DNA from: Pseudomonas sp.
GTDB lineage: Bacteria; Pseudomonadota; Gammaproteobacteria; Pseudomonadales; Pseudomonadaceae
DNA length: 64,000 nucleotides
Direction: 5' to 3'
Assembly (NCBI RefSeq): GCF_030683065.1
Contig: NZ_JAUXMX010000030.1
Location: forward strand, 124,001 to 188,000
In this document: piece by piece, positions 39,652 through 49,309 of the stretch
Layout: every line of letters begins with the position of its first letter
How positions within the stretch are numbered: the stretch's first letter is position 1
Notes under the pieces: model-generated
Told to the model about the DNA's origin: nothing
What the model saw: the letters and a program-made list of their open reading frames with translations, nothing else
Databases searched by the model: none
Position numbers and translations under genes: made by a program

Positions 39652-42393
39652 TCAAACCAAGTTAGCGATCAGCTCGCGGGCTTCCTGCTGCTGATCATCG
39701 TTACCTTCAGCGACCACTTCATCAAGGATGTCACGCGCACCCTCTGTGTCACCCATATCAATGTAAGCCCGCGCCAAGTCCAGCTTGGTCGCCGACTCAT
39801 CGGTCCCCGAAAGGAAGTCAAAATCATCGTCGTCATCCAGGTCAGCGCTTTGCAGCGCAGCGACAGGTGCCGGTTGGGGCAACTCGGCAGGCTGATCCAG
39901 ACTCTCCGACAACTGATCAAGCTGCGCAGTCACTTCATCAAGCTGGGCTGCGAAGCTGTCGCTGCTGAGCTCAACTACCGGCTCGTCGCTTAGCGACAGA
40001 TCGAAGTCGTCAGAAAGATCGAAATCATCACTCTCGGTTACGCCCGGCAGATCGAGACTCAACTCAGCAAAATCGGCAGTCGCCAGCTCAGCGGGCTTAC
40101 CTGCTGGCTCATCATCCAGACTCAACAGAAACTCATCATCATCGGCTTCTTCCAGGGTGCCTGGCGCATCCAGATCCAGACTGAAATCTGCAAGATCTCC
40201 ACCCAGCTCTACGCTGCTGGTAGAGGCATCATCAAGGCTCAGATCGAATTCAAGATCATCCTTATCTGCAACTGGCTCGGCCGAGGCGGCCAAATCCAGA
40301 TCCGAGTCCAGAGACAGGCTGTCCAGGTCGGACGCGCCTGGAGGGTTCAGATCACGCTGAAGATCCGCCTCAAGGTCAGACTCAAGATCATCCAGACTCA
40401 GATCGAAGGCATCATCCAGATCACCAGCAACAGTGACCTGCGGCTCAGGTTCATCCAGGATCAGTTCGTCTAGATTGAAGCTGGAAAAATCATCATCAGC
40501 CAAGGCGGCTGCGGCCACACCAGCGCCAGCGAAAGCTGCTATTGCCGGATACTTGCCTTTCAATTGATCGACTTCGGCAGCGGCGCCACCAATTTCACCC
40601 AATTCGCTTTCCTGACGAGCAAAGCCGTCACGATCACCCAGCTCGGCATAAACTTCCATCAGCTTGAGTCGCAGGTCACTGCGTTGCGGCTCATCGTTGA
40701 TAGCATTCTGCAACAGCTCGGCAGCCTGATTAAAACGGCCATAGGCGATATAGATATCCGCCTCGCCCAGCGCATCATTGGTTTGTGCAATCACACGCTC
40801 GTCGCCCGGCTCAGTGCTGGCGGTGGCGTCGAGAAAGTCGTCAGGAAAACTGTCAGCTGGCAGCTCCATGTCGCTATCGAAATCATTGTCTCTGCTCTCA
40901 GCCGCCAGGCTTTCCTGCAACTCGGCTTCCTTGAGTGCGTTGCGCCGCGACAGCATCATCAGCCCGATCAACAGCGCCAGTAAGGCACCACCACCAGCAA
41001 GCCCAAGCAACAGGGGATTGGCGAGCAGACCATCGAGCGTGCTGACTGGTGACGACTGCTCCACTGGCTTGGCAGCAGTCACTGGCTCATCCGCTTTTAC
41101 CACTGGGGCCGGCTGCGCTATGGGCTCTACAACAGTAGCCGGCTGAACGACCGGCTGCTGGGGCTGAGGCTCCTCAGCGTAATTAAGGTCAGGCGCCTCG
41201 GCGTCTGCAGGCGCAGCGACCTCAGCAGCCGCCGCGGCCGGTACTTCAGCCGCCAACTCCGGAGCCTGCCCTTGCGCGGCGAGATTCGCCTGCAACTGGG
41301 CAAGCTGATCATCTTTCAGCTGAATCAGACGCTGCAGCTTGTCGAGCTGACCTTGCAGATCACTCACGCGGCCTTTCAGCTCTTCATTCTCGCGGCGGGT
41401 AGAGTCCAGCCCCTCCTGGGTTACCGCCAACTTGTCGGTCAGCGCCTTGCTGGCGGCGGCGCCAGCATCATTACCGCTCGCAGCCTTGCCGGTATCAGCA
41501 GATAGCAGCTTGAGGCTGTCCTGAGTTTTCGCTTCCGCTGGCGCTGCGCCAGCGGCACTGCGCCTGGTTGCATCCATTTGACGCGCACCGGCAGCCAGGC
41601 TGCGCCCCTCGCGCCAGGCGGCATTTTGCTCAGCAACCTGGGCCACAGCTTCAGCCTGGGCACGACTGCCTGCTTGCTCACCCTGGGGCAGACGCAACAC
41701 CTGACCGTTTTTGAGGCGATTGATATTGCCGCCGATAAAAGCGTCAGGGTTCAAGTCCTGAATGGCCAGCATGGTTTGCTGCACGCTGCCACCACCACGC
41801 ACACGCTGGGCAATTTCCCACAGCGTGTCATTGGCAGTGGTCTTGTATTCGTCGCCTTGCAAGGTACTTGGCGCAGCGACCGGCGCACGCACTACCGGAG
41901 CACTGGCCTGCGGGGCTGGTGCGGCTAGCGGGCGTGGCCCCGGGGCGGCTACGGGTAGCTGAGGCGCTGCGGCGGCGGCAGTTTGTGGCGAGTAAAGCGG
42001 CGGATCGAGCAGCAACGTGTACTCGCGCAACAGGCGGCCATTGGGCCACATCACCTCGACCAGGAAATTCAGATAGGGCTCGCGCACCGGCTTGCTCGAG
42101 GTAACGCGGATGACGCTCTTGCCATTGGGCTTGAGGATCGGGGTGAACTTGAGGTCGGTAAGGAAGTACTGACGATCAACCCCCGCCCTGGTGAACTCTT
42201 CAGGGGACGCCAGGTTCGGCAGCAACTCATTGGAAGCCAGGTCACGCACCTCCAGCAATTCGATCTCAGCCACCAGCGGCTGATTCAGCGCCGACTGCAA
42301 GGTCACTTCACCCAGCCCCAACGCGTGCGCCATACCGGAGGAGAATGCCGAAGCAGCTGCGATTGCCAGCACCAGTTTGCGAACCCGAACCAT
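39652..42393 (-). CDS. fimV: FimV, polar hub / type IV pilus assembly protein
   Basis: Start at ATG 42393 (MVRVRKLVLAIAAASAFSSG) with AAGGGATAA upstream. 913 residues: signal peptide, FimV N-terminal domain (GLGEVTLQSALNQPLVAEIE), a LysM domain (YKTTANDTLWEIAQRVRGGG, residues about 180-240), coiled coil (330-380), a single membrane segment near residue 460, then a very acidic cytoplasmic region and the C-terminal TPR/FimV domain (LDLARAYIDMGDTEGARDIL). FimV binds peptidoglycan and recruits pilus and c-di-GMP/cAMP signalling factors to the pole. Confidence 0.95.
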   Translation of the reverse strand: MVRVRKLVLAIAAASAFSSGMAHALGLGEVTLQSALNQPLVAEIELLEVRDLASNELLPNLASPEEFTRAGVDRQYFLTDLKFTPILKPNGKSVIRVTSSKPVREPYLNFLVEVMWPNGRLLREYTLLLDPPLYSPQTAAAAAPQLPVAAPGPRPLAAPAPQASAPVVRAPVAAPSTLQGDEYKTTANDTLWEIAQRVRGGGSVQQTMLAIQDLNPDAFIGGNINRLKNGQVLRLPQGEQAGSRAQAEAVAQVAEQNAAWREGRSLAAGARQMDATRRSAAGAAPAEAKTQDSLKLLSADTGKAASGNDAGAAASKALTDKLAVTQEGLDSTRRENEELKGRVSDLQGQLDKLQRLIQLKDDQLAQLQANLAAQGQAPELAAEVPAAAAAEVAAPADAEAPDLNYAEEPQPQQPVVQPATVVEPIAQPAPVVKADEPVTAAKPVEQSSPVSTLDGLLANPLLLGLAGGGALLALLIGLMMLSRRNALKEAELQESLAAESRDNDFDSDMELPADSFPDDFLDATASTEPGDERVIAQTNDALGEADIYIAYGRFNQAAELLQNAINDEPQRSDLRLKLMEVYAELGDRDGFARQESELGEIGGAAAEVDQLKGKYPAIAAFAGAGVAAAALADDDFSSFNLDELILDEPEPQVTVAGDLDDAFDLSLDDLESDLEADLQRDLNPPGASDLDSLSLDSDLDLAASAEPVADKDDLEFDLSLDDASTSSVELGGDLADFSLDLDAPGTLEEADDDEFLLSLDDEPAGKPAELATADFAELSLDLPGVTESDDFDLSDDFDLSLSDEPVVELSSDSFAAQLDEVTAQLDQLSESLDQPAELPQPAPVAALQSADLDDDDDFDFLSGTDESATKLDLARAYIDMGDTEGARDILDEVVAEGNDDQQQEARELIANLV

Positions 42394-42548
42394 AGCGTTA
42401 TCCCTTGTTTTATCTTTTTTTATCGATATCCGAGAGGATCTTGATAGTTGCTGCCTGCATTCACCCGAGGGTGACTCCCCATTCAGCAATCAACTCAGCC
42501 GATGCTGCTAAGCTCGAAAGGTTATTCAGTTCTATGCCTAAGTATCTT

Positions 42549-43559
42549 TTACAGATAGTTTTTTATCAATAACTCAGCCAATTGCACAGCGTTCAAGGCG
42601 GCGCCTTTCCTCACATTATCAGACGTAATCCACAAATTGAGCTCCGCAGGGTCATCCTGCCCACCACGCACACGGCCGACATACACCACATCCTGACCCA
42701 CCGCATCACCGACAGCCGTCGGGTAGTCACCCGGTTCGATGTACTCCAGGGCGGTAGATGACTGCAAGGCCGTGCAGATTTTCGGCAGATCGACGGCAGC
42801 ATCGGCCTGCAGCGACACACTGAGGCTGTCGCCAAAGAACACCGGTACCTGGACGCAGGTCGCAGAAACATTTAGCTGCGGCCGGGCAAGCAACTCTTTG
42901 AGTTCACTGGCCAAGCGCTTTTCCAGAACACCGTGACCGTCGCTGTCCGGTGCATCCACTTGTGCAAGCAGATTAAATGCAACCTGGCGGTCGAACAACT
43001 GCGGCTCGAATGAACGCCCATTGAGCAGTTCAGCGGTTTGCCGTGCCAACTCGGACACGCCCTCGCGGCCGCGACTGGATACGGCCAAACACGCCGTGAC
43101 CGCCACGCGCAGCACATTGACCTGCTCGCGCAGAGCAGCCAACACTACCGCCACAGCGATTGCCGAAGGACTCGGGCTGGTGACCTGAAAGGGCGCACTG
43201 AGCGTTTTCAGGATCTCGGGGTTGACCTCGGGCACGACGCGAGGCGCTTGTTCGGCGGGCAACGCTGCTGCCAGATCGATCAGCGAACACCCAGCCGCAT
43301 GGGCCTTGGCCGCATAGCTGCGGGTAATCGCCTCACTGGCAGCAAAGAAAACCAGGCCAACACTCGCGAAATCGAATGCCTCCAGGCTGCGCACCCGCAG
43401 ATTCTTACCCTTGAACGACAACGAACGCCCGGCCGACTCGCCACTGGCCAGAAGATGCAGATTGGCCACGGGGAAATCGCGCTCTTCGAGCAGCTGCACG
43501 AGGGTTTCGCCAACACTGCCTGTGGCGCCGATCACGGCAATATCAAAGGTACGGGTCAT
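42549..43559 (-). CDS. usg: Usg-like aspartate-semialdehyde dehydrogenase paralogue
   Basis: 336 residues from ATG 43559 (MTRTFDIAVIGATGSVGETL). It keeps the Rossmann GATGSVGE loop and the overall fold of Asd. The stretch where Asd has the catalytic NPNC/NCxT reads VTSPSPSAIAVAV, with no Cys, so dehydrogenase activity is unlikely. It lies between asd and fimV, as the usg-like gene does in other pseudomonads. Its role is unknown; a structural or regulatory partner of Asd is possible. Confidence 0.82.
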   Translation of the reverse strand: MTRTFDIAVIGATGSVGETLVQLLEERDFPVANLHLLASGESAGRSLSFKGKNLRVRSLEAFDFASVGLVFFAASEAITRSYAAKAHAAGCSLIDLAAALPAEQAPRVVPEVNPEILKTLSAPFQVTSPSPSAIAVAVVLAALREQVNVLRVAVTACLAVSSRGREGVSELARQTAELLNGRSFEPQLFDRQVAFNLLAQVDAPDSDGHGVLEKRLASELKELLARPQLNVSATCVQVPVFFGDSLSVSLQADAAVDLPKICTALQSSTALEYIEPGDYPTAVGDAVGQDVVYVGRVRGGQDDPAELNLWITSDNVRKGAALNAVQLAELLIKNYL

Positions 43560-43708
43560 GGATAGGCTTCTGACGGAATAAGCACCGCACTGTATAGCGC
43601 AGTCCCTTAAATGCAAAGGAGCCAGCAGTACCGATGATCGATCAACATCTCGATCACCGACACCACTCGCTCCTGTTCATTACAGCCGGGCAGTCACTGC
43701 AGGCGCTA

Positions 43709-44821
43709 TCAACGCTCCAGCAGAATTCGCAGCATACGTCGCAGCGGTTCGGCAGCGCCCCACAGCAGCTGGTCGCCGACCGTGAAAGCGCCCAGATACT
43801 GCGAGCCCATGTTCAGTTTGCGCAGACGCCCGATCGGTACACTCAAGGTGCCGGTGACGGCAGTTGGCCCAAGGTCACGAATACTGGCTTCACGCTGGTT
43901 CGGCACCAATTTGACCCAAGGGTTGTGCTGACTGATCAGCCCCTCGATGTCCGACAGCGGCACATCCTTGTTCAGTTTGATGGTCAAGGCCTGGCTGTGG
44001 CAGCGCATGGCACCGATGCGCACGCAGAGGCCGTCCACCGGGATCGGATTCTTGAAACGACCAAGAATCTTGTTGGTCTCGGCCTGAGCTTTCCATTCTT
44101 CGCGGCTCTGTCCGTTGGGCAACTCCTTGTCGATGTAGGGAATCAGGCTGCCGGCCAGGGGCACACCGAAGTTGTCCACCGGGAAGGACTCGCCACGCAT
44201 GGCTTGCGCTACCTTGCGGTCGATGTCCAGGATGGCGCTGGCCGGGTCAGCCAGATCACTGGCAACCGAGGCGTTGATAGCGCCCATCTGCTTGATCAGC
44301 TCGCGCATGTTCTGCGCGCCGGCACCGCTCGCGGCCTGATAGGTCATAGCGCTCATCCACTCGACCAGACCGGCTTCGTAGAGACCGCCCAGAGCCATCA
44401 GCATCAGGCTGACGGTGCAGTTGCCGCCGATGTAGTTCTTGGTGCCGGCATCCAGCTGCTGGTCGATTACCTTGCGATTGACCGGGTCCAGCACAATCAC
44501 CGAGTCGTCGGCCATGCGCAGACTGGAGGCTGCATCGATCCAGTAACCCTTCCAGCCAGCCTCGCGCAGCTTGGGGAAGACTTCGCTGGTGTAATCACCA
44601 CCCTGACAGGTAAGGATCACGTCGAGGCTTTTAAGCTCGTCGATGCTGTAGGCATCCTTCAGCGGGGCGGTGTCCTTGCCGATGGCCGGGCCCTGACCGC
44701 CGACATTGGAGGTGGTGAAGAACACGGGCTCGATCAAATCGAAATCCTGCTCTTCCAGCATGCGCTGCATCAGCACGGAACCCACCATGCCACGCCAACC
44801 GATCAGACCTACACGTTTCAT
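43709..44821 (-). CDS. asd: aspartate-semialdehyde dehydrogenase
   Basis: 370 residues from ATG 44821 with AGGTG upstream; a GTG two codons earlier is less likely. It has the NADP-binding [10 protein letters not shown], the catalytic Cys in [10 protein letters not shown] (about residue 135) and [10 protein letters not shown]. It converts aspartyl phosphate to aspartate semialdehyde for lysine, threonine, methionine and diaminopimelate synthesis. Between leuB and usg. Confidence 0.96.
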   Translation of the reverse strand: MKRVGLIGWRGMVGSVLMQRMLEEQDFDLIEPVFFTTSNVGGQGPAIGKDTAPLKDAYSIDELKSLDVILTCQGGDYTSEVFPKLREAGWKGYWIDAASSLRMADDSVIVLDPVNRKVIDQQLDAGTKNYIGGNCTVSLMLMALGGLYEAGLVEWMSAMTYQAASGAGAQNMRELIKQMGAINASVASDLADPASAILDIDRKVAQAMRGESFPVDNFGVPLAGSLIPYIDKELPNGQSREEWKAQAETNKILGRFKNPIPVDGLCVRIGAMRCHSQALTIKLNKDVPLSDIEGLISQHNPWVKLVPNQREASIRDLGPTAVTGTLSVPIGRLRKLNMGSQYLGAFTVGDQLLWGAAEPLRRMLRILLER

Positions 44822-44876
44822 AACCACTACACCTATATGAACAGACCGCCGGGAATTCGCCGGAGAACCTGGAAGA

Positions 44877-45959
44877 TTACAGACTACGCAACGCCTCGAC
44901 TACCGCATCGCCCATGGCGGCGGTGCCGACCTTGGTCGTACCCGCGCAATAGATGTCACCGGTGCGCAGGCCTTGATCGAGTACCTTGCTGACTGCCTGC
45001 TCGATGGCATCGGCAGCCTGGCTCTGGCTGAAGCTGTAACGCAACATCATCGAGACCGAGAGAATGGTCGCCAGCGGATTGGCGATACCCTGCCCGGCGA
45101 TGTCCGGCGCCGAACCGTGGCACGGCTCGTACATACCCTTGTTGTTGGCATCCAGCGAAGCGGACGGCAGCATGCCGATAGACCCGGTGAGCATGGAAGC
45201 CTCATCCGACAGAATATCGCCGAACATGTTGTCGGTGACCATCACGTCGAACTGTTTCGGCGCGCGCACCAGTTGCATGGCCGCGTTATCGACATACATA
45301 TGGCTGAGCTGAACGTCCGGATAATCCTTGGCCACTTCCTCGACCACGGTGCGCCACAACTGGCTGGAGGCCAGCACGTTAGCCTTGTCTACCGAGCAGA
45401 GTTTCTTGTCGCGTACGCGGGCCATGTCGAAACCGACACGGGCGATGCGACGGATCTCGCTTTCGCTGTACGGCAGGGTGTCGAACGCCATGCGCTCGCC
45501 ATTCTCCAGCACACGCGATTCACGCGGGCTGCCGAAATAGATACCGCCGGTCAGTTCACGCACGATCAGGATGTTCAGCCCGGCAACCACTTCCGGCTTC
45601 AGCGACGAGGCATCAGCCAGCTGCGGATAGAGGATGGCCGGGCGCAGGTTGGCGAACAGACCCAGTTGCGAACGGATCTTCAACAGGCCGCGTTCCGGGC
45701 GCAGGGCCGGATCAATGGCATCCCACTGGGGGCCACCCACCGCACCGAGCAAAATCGCATCGGCGGCGCGGGCGCGCTCCAGGGTCTCGTCGGCCAGTGG
45801 TACGCCATATTGCTCATAGGCGGCGCCGCCCAACTGGTCGAACGACAGCTCAAAACCCAGGTCGAACTTGTCGTTGGCCAACTCCAGCACCTTGACCGCC
45901 TCGGCCATAATTTCCGGGCCGATACCATCGCCGGGCAGAATCAGAATCTGTTTGCTCAT
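44877..45959 (-). CDS. leuB: 3-isopropylmalate dehydrogenase
   Basis: 360 residues, typical length. It has [11 protein letters not shown] at the N-terminus, the substrate-binding [10 protein letters not shown], the metal-site [18 protein letters not shown] and the NAD-binding [14 protein letters not shown]. It oxidises and decarboxylates 3-isopropylmalate in leucine synthesis. Downstream of leuCD. Confidence 0.97.
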   Translation of the reverse strand: MSKQILILPGDGIGPEIMAEAVKVLELANDKFDLGFELSFDQLGGAAYEQYGVPLADETLERARAADAILLGAVGGPQWDAIDPALRPERGLLKIRSQLGLFANLRPAILYPQLADASSLKPEVVAGLNILIVRELTGGIYFGSPRESRVLENGERMAFDTLPYSESEIRRIARVGFDMARVRDKKLCSVDKANVLASSQLWRTVVEEVAKDYPDVQLSHMYVDNAAMQLVRAPKQFDVMVTDNMFGDILSDEASMLTGSIGMLPSASLDANNKGMYEPCHGSAPDIAGQGIANPLATILSVSMMLRYSFSQSQAADAIEQAVSKVLDQGLRTGDIYCAGTTKVGTAAMGDAVVEALRSL

Positions 45960-45976
45960 ATTGTCCTCAATACGCC

Positions 45977-46048
45977 GTAGGGTGCGCCGTGCGCACCAGA
46001 CCTTTTATTCAATGGTGCGCACAGCCTAGGCGGCCCCGCGCACCCTAC
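45977..46048. repeat. palindromic repeat element between leuD and leuB
   Basis: GTAGGGTGCGC (45977-45987) is answered by GCGCACCCTAC (46038-46048), with an inner GTGCGCACCA / TGGTGCGCAC pair. It resembles dispersed GTAGGGTGCGC-type palindromes seen in many gammaproteobacteria. Its end overlaps the leuD stop codon. Confidence 0.65.
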
Positions 46049-46692
46049 TTGATTGCGCCGAACAGCCAGGGGCTCTTCTGCTGGTAATCGACTTCGAAGG
46101 CCTTGATCGCCTCGGCATCCTGCAGAGTCAGGCCGATGTCGTCTAGGCCGTTGAACAGGCAATGCTTGCGGAAGGCATCCACCTCGAAGGCGTATTGCTT
46201 GCCGTCAGGCCGGGTCACCGTCTGCGCGCCCAGGTCGACAGTCAGCTGATAGCCTTCGCAGGCTTCGCTCTGCTGAAACAATTCATCGACATCGTGCTCG
46301 TCGAGAACGATCGGCAGCAGGCCGTTCTTGAAACTGTTGTTGTAGAAAATATCGGCAAAGCTCGGTGCGATGATCGCGCGGAAACCGTATTCCTCCAGCG
46401 CCCAAGGCGCATGTTCACGACTCGAACCGCAACCGAAGTTCTCCCGCGCCAGCAGCACGCTGGCACCCTGGTAACGCGGGAAATTCAGCACGAAATCCTG
46501 GTTCAGTGGACGCTTGGAGCTGTCCTGATTGGGCTGGCCGACATCCAGGTAACGCCACTCATCGAACAGATTGGGGCCGAAGCCGCTGCGTTTGATCGAT
46601 TTCAAGAACTGCTTGGGGATGATCTGGTCGGTGTCGACATTGGCGCGGTCAAGTGGCGCAACCAGGCCGGTGTGTTGAGTAAAAGCTCGCAT
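46045..46692 (-). CDS. leuD: 3-isopropylmalate dehydratase small subunit
   Basis: 215 residues. [20 protein letters not shown] and [17 protein letters not shown] are the small-subunit signatures. With LeuC it isomerises 2-isopropylmalate to 3-isopropylmalate. 11 bp after leuC. The stop codon falls within the palindromic repeat. Confidence 0.97.
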   Translation of the reverse strand: MRAFTQHTGLVAPLDRANVDTDQIIPKQFLKSIKRSGFGPNLFDEWRYLDVGQPNQDSSKRPLNQDFVLNFPRYQGASVLLARENFGCGSSREHAPWALEEYGFRAIIAPSFADIFYNNSFKNGLLPIVLDEHDVDELFQQSEACEGYQLTVDLGAQTVTRPDGKQYAFEVDAFRKHCLFNGLDDIGLTLQDAEAIKAFEVDYQQKSPWLFGAIK

Positions 46693-46703
46693 ATTCGGAC
46701 TCC

Positions 46704-48128
46704 TCAGGCCTGGGTCAATTCACGCACGTCGATAAAGTGGCCGGTCACCGCCGCCGCCGCTGCCATGGCCGGGCTGACCAGGTGAGTACGGCCGCCGGCG
46801 CCCTGACGACCTTCGAAATTGCGGTTGGAGGTGGAGGCGCAATGCTCGCCACTGCCGAGCTTGTCCGGGTTCATCGCCAGGCACATGGAGCAGCCCGGTT
46901 CGCGCCATTCAAAGCCAGCGGCAATAAAGATCTGATCCAGTCCCTCTTTTTCCGCCTGGGCTTTGACCAGGCCGGAGCCTGGCACCACCATGGCCTGCTT
47001 GATGGTCGATGCGACCTTGCGGCCCTTGGCCACGGCAGCAGCAGCGCGCAGGTCTTCGATCCGCGAGTTGGTGCAGGAGCCGATGAATACCCGGTCGAGC
47101 TGAATGTCGGTGATCGCCTGATTGGCCTTGAGCCCCATGTATTTCAGGGCGCGAGTGATCGAATCCTTTTTTACTGGATCGCTCTCGACCGCTGGGTCCG
47201 GCACCCGCTGATCAACTGCCAGCACCATCTCCGGCGACGTGCCCCAACTGACTTGCGGCTTGATGTCTTCGGCACGCAACTCGACGATTTTATCGAAATG
47301 CGCGTCGGCGTCGGACACCAGGTCTTGCCACTGAGCGACCGCCTTGGCCCAATCTGCACCCTTGGGGGCGAACGGGCGACCTTCGACGTAATCGACGGTC
47401 TTCTGATCCACGGCCACCAGACCGACCCGGGCGCCCGCCTCGATCGACATGTTGCAGATAGTCATGCGCCCTTCCAGCGACAGCTCGCGAATCGCGCTGC
47501 CGGCGAATTCCAGGGCATGGCCATTGCCGCCAGCGGTGCCGATCTTGCCGATCACTGCGAGGACGATGTCCTTGGCGGTCACGCCGAAGGGCAACTGGCC
47601 CTCCACGCGAACCTGCATGTTCTTCATCTTCTTGGCCACCAGGCACTGGGTGGCCAGCACATGCTCGACCTCGGAAGTGCCGATGCCGTGGGCCAACGCG
47701 CCGAACGCACCATGGGTCGAGGTATGCGAGTCGCCGCAGACCACGGTCATGCCCGGCAGGGTCGCGCCCTGCTCCGGGCCGACCACATGGACGATGCCCT
47801 GGCGCACATCGTTCATCTTGAATTCGAGAATACCGAAGGCGTCGCAGTTCTCGTCGAGGGTCTGCACCTGAATCCGCGACACCTCATCGGTGATCGACTC
47901 CAGGCCGCCCTGACGCTCGGCCTTGGTGGTCGGCACATTGTGATCCGGGGTGGCGATGTTGGCATCGATGCGCCACGGCTTGCGCCCTGCCTGACGTAGC
48001 CCTTCGAAGGCCTGCGGCGAGGTCACTTCGTGGAGGATATGGCGGTCGATGTAGATCAGCGACGAACCATCGTCACGGCGCTTCACCTCATGCATTTCCC
48101 AGAGCTTGTCATAGAGCGTTTTGCCGGC
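46704..48128 (-). CDS. leuC: 3-isopropylmalate dehydratase large subunit
   Basis: 474 residues from ATG 48128 ([20 protein letters not shown]) with GATGAGGAAA upstream. It holds the 4Fe-4S ligands in [14 protein letters not shown] and [11 protein letters not shown], and [20 protein letters not shown]. First gene of the leuCD(B) cluster, divergent from a LysR gene. Confidence 0.97.
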   Translation of the reverse strand, partial: AGKTLYDKLWEMHEVKRRDDGSSLIYIDRHILHEVTSPQAFEGLRQAGRKPWRIDANIATPDHNVPTTKAERQGGLESITDEVSRIQVQTLDENCDAFGILEFKMNDVRQGIVHVVGPEQGATLPGMTVVCGDSHTSTHGAFGALAHGIGTSEVEHVLATQCLVAKKMKNMQVRVEGQLPFGVTAKDIVLAVIGKIGTAGGNGHALEFAGSAIRELSLEGRMTICNMSIEAGARVGLVAVDQKTVDYVEGRPFAPKGADWAKAVAQWQDLVSDADAHFDKIVELRAEDIKPQVSWGTSPEMVLAVDQRVPDPAVESDPVKKDSITRALKYMGLKANQAITDIQLDRVFIGSCTNSRIEDLRAAAAVAKGRKVASTIKQAMVVPGSGLVKAQAEKEGLDQIFIAAGFEWREPGCSMCLAMNPDKLGSGEHCASTSNRNFEGRQGAGGRTHLVSPAMAAAAAVTGHFIDVRELTQA

Positions 48129-48184
48129 CATCAGCGGTTTCCTCATCAGCGTGTTTCTATTCAAGGACCAATAGCCCTTTATTT

Positions 48185-48199
48185 ATAGGGTGATCCTAT
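48185..48199 (-). promoter_or_regulatory. inverted repeat in the leuC-lysR intergenic region
   Basis: ATAGG-N5-CCTAT overlaps a plausible leuC promoter (TTGAGT, 17 bp, TAGGAT on the minus strand). T-N-A symmetry fits a LysR-type operator for the divergent regulator. Confidence 0.4.
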
Positions 48200-48309
48200 G
48201 AGCTTGGATTGAATTACTCAAATTCATATTTTTTATCCAAAGGATTCCATTCAGGAATAGCGGTACGCTACAAGCCTCTCGTTATGGCTTACCGCTGGGA
48301 GCTATTGCC

Positions 48310-49215
48310 ATGGATCTCGCCACGCTCAATGCCTTTATTGCCATCGCCGAACTGGGCAGCTTCTCTGATGCCGCCGAACGCCTGCACCTGACCCAACCGG
48401 CGGTGAGCAAGCGTATCGCCAACCTGGAACAGCAACTGAATGTGCGCCTGTTCGACCGCCTGGGTCGCGAGGTGAGCCTGACCGAGGCCGGCCGCGCCCT
48501 GCTGCCGCGCGCCTACCAGATTCTCAATGTACTGGACGACACCCGCCGCGCCCTGAACAACCTCAGCGGCGAGGTCAGCGGCCGGCTGACATTGGCCACC
48601 AGCCATCATATAGGCCTGCACCGCTTGCCACCCCTGCTGCGCGCCTTCACCCGCACGCACCCGCAGGTGGCGCTGGACATCCAGTTTCTCGACTCCGAAG
48701 TGGCCTATGAAGAAGTCCTGCATGGCCGCGCCGAGCTGGCGGTAATCACCCTGGCCCCGGAAACCCGCGAGCCAGTGCATGCGGTAGCGGTGTGGGACGA
48801 CCCACTGGATTTCGTCGCCGCGCCCGAGCATCCGCTGGCACGCAGCAAGGCGATCAGCCTGGCCGATGTGGCGCATCACCCGGCAGTGTTTCCGGGCGGC
48901 AACACCTTTACCCACCATATCGTGCGACGCCTGTTCGAAGCGCAGGGGCTGACGCCGAACATCGCCATGAGCACCAACTACCTGGAAACCATCAAGATGA
49001 TGGTGTCGATCGGCCTGGCCTGGAGCGTACTGCCACGCACCATGCTCGATGAGCAGGTCGCCCGCCTCCCGCTACCCGGCATCCAGCTATCACGACAACT
49101 CGGCTATATCTCGCACACCGAGCGTACCCTGTCGAATGCCGCACGGGCCTTCATGCAGTTACTCGATGCGCAGCGCGACGACCTTGCGCTGGCGCCTGCG
49201 CAAAGGCTAACGTGA
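48310..49215 (+). CDS. LysR-family transcriptional regulator
   Basis: 301 residues with GGGAGCTATT upstream. The N-terminal winged HTH has LNAFIAIAELGSFSDAAERL, LHLTQPAVSKRIANLEQQL and RLFDRLGREVSLTEAG. The rest is a periplasmic-binding-like effector domain. Divergent from leuC, a conserved neighbour arrangement in pseudomonads. Its inducer and whether it controls leuC are not known from sequence. Confidence 0.92.
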   Translation: MDLATLNAFIAIAELGSFSDAAERLHLTQPAVSKRIANLEQQLNVRLFDRLGREVSLTEAGRALLPRAYQILNVLDDTRRALNNLSGEVSGRLTLATSHHIGLHRLPPLLRAFTRTHPQVALDIQFLDSEVAYEEVLHGRAELAVITLAPETREPVHAVAVWDDPLDFVAAPEHPLARSKAISLADVAHHPAVFPGGNTFTHHIVRRLFEAQGLTPNIAMSTNYLETIKMMVSIGLAWSVLPRTMLDEQVARLPLPGIQLSRQLGYISHTERTLSNAARAFMQLLDAQRDDLALAPAQRLT

Positions 49216-49309
49216 GCTTTATAAGTATAAGAGAGCGCTCTCGCCATGACCCCGCACCGTAGTCACTTCGAGGACCCCACCATCTCATCGCATAGCGAAA
49301 GGGCCGCTC

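Noticed and set aside
46737..47999. Long open frame opposite leuC (and similar frames opposite asd, leuB and gltX)
   Set aside because: They mirror the third-position GC bias of the real genes on the other strand and have no ribosome site or recognisable family.
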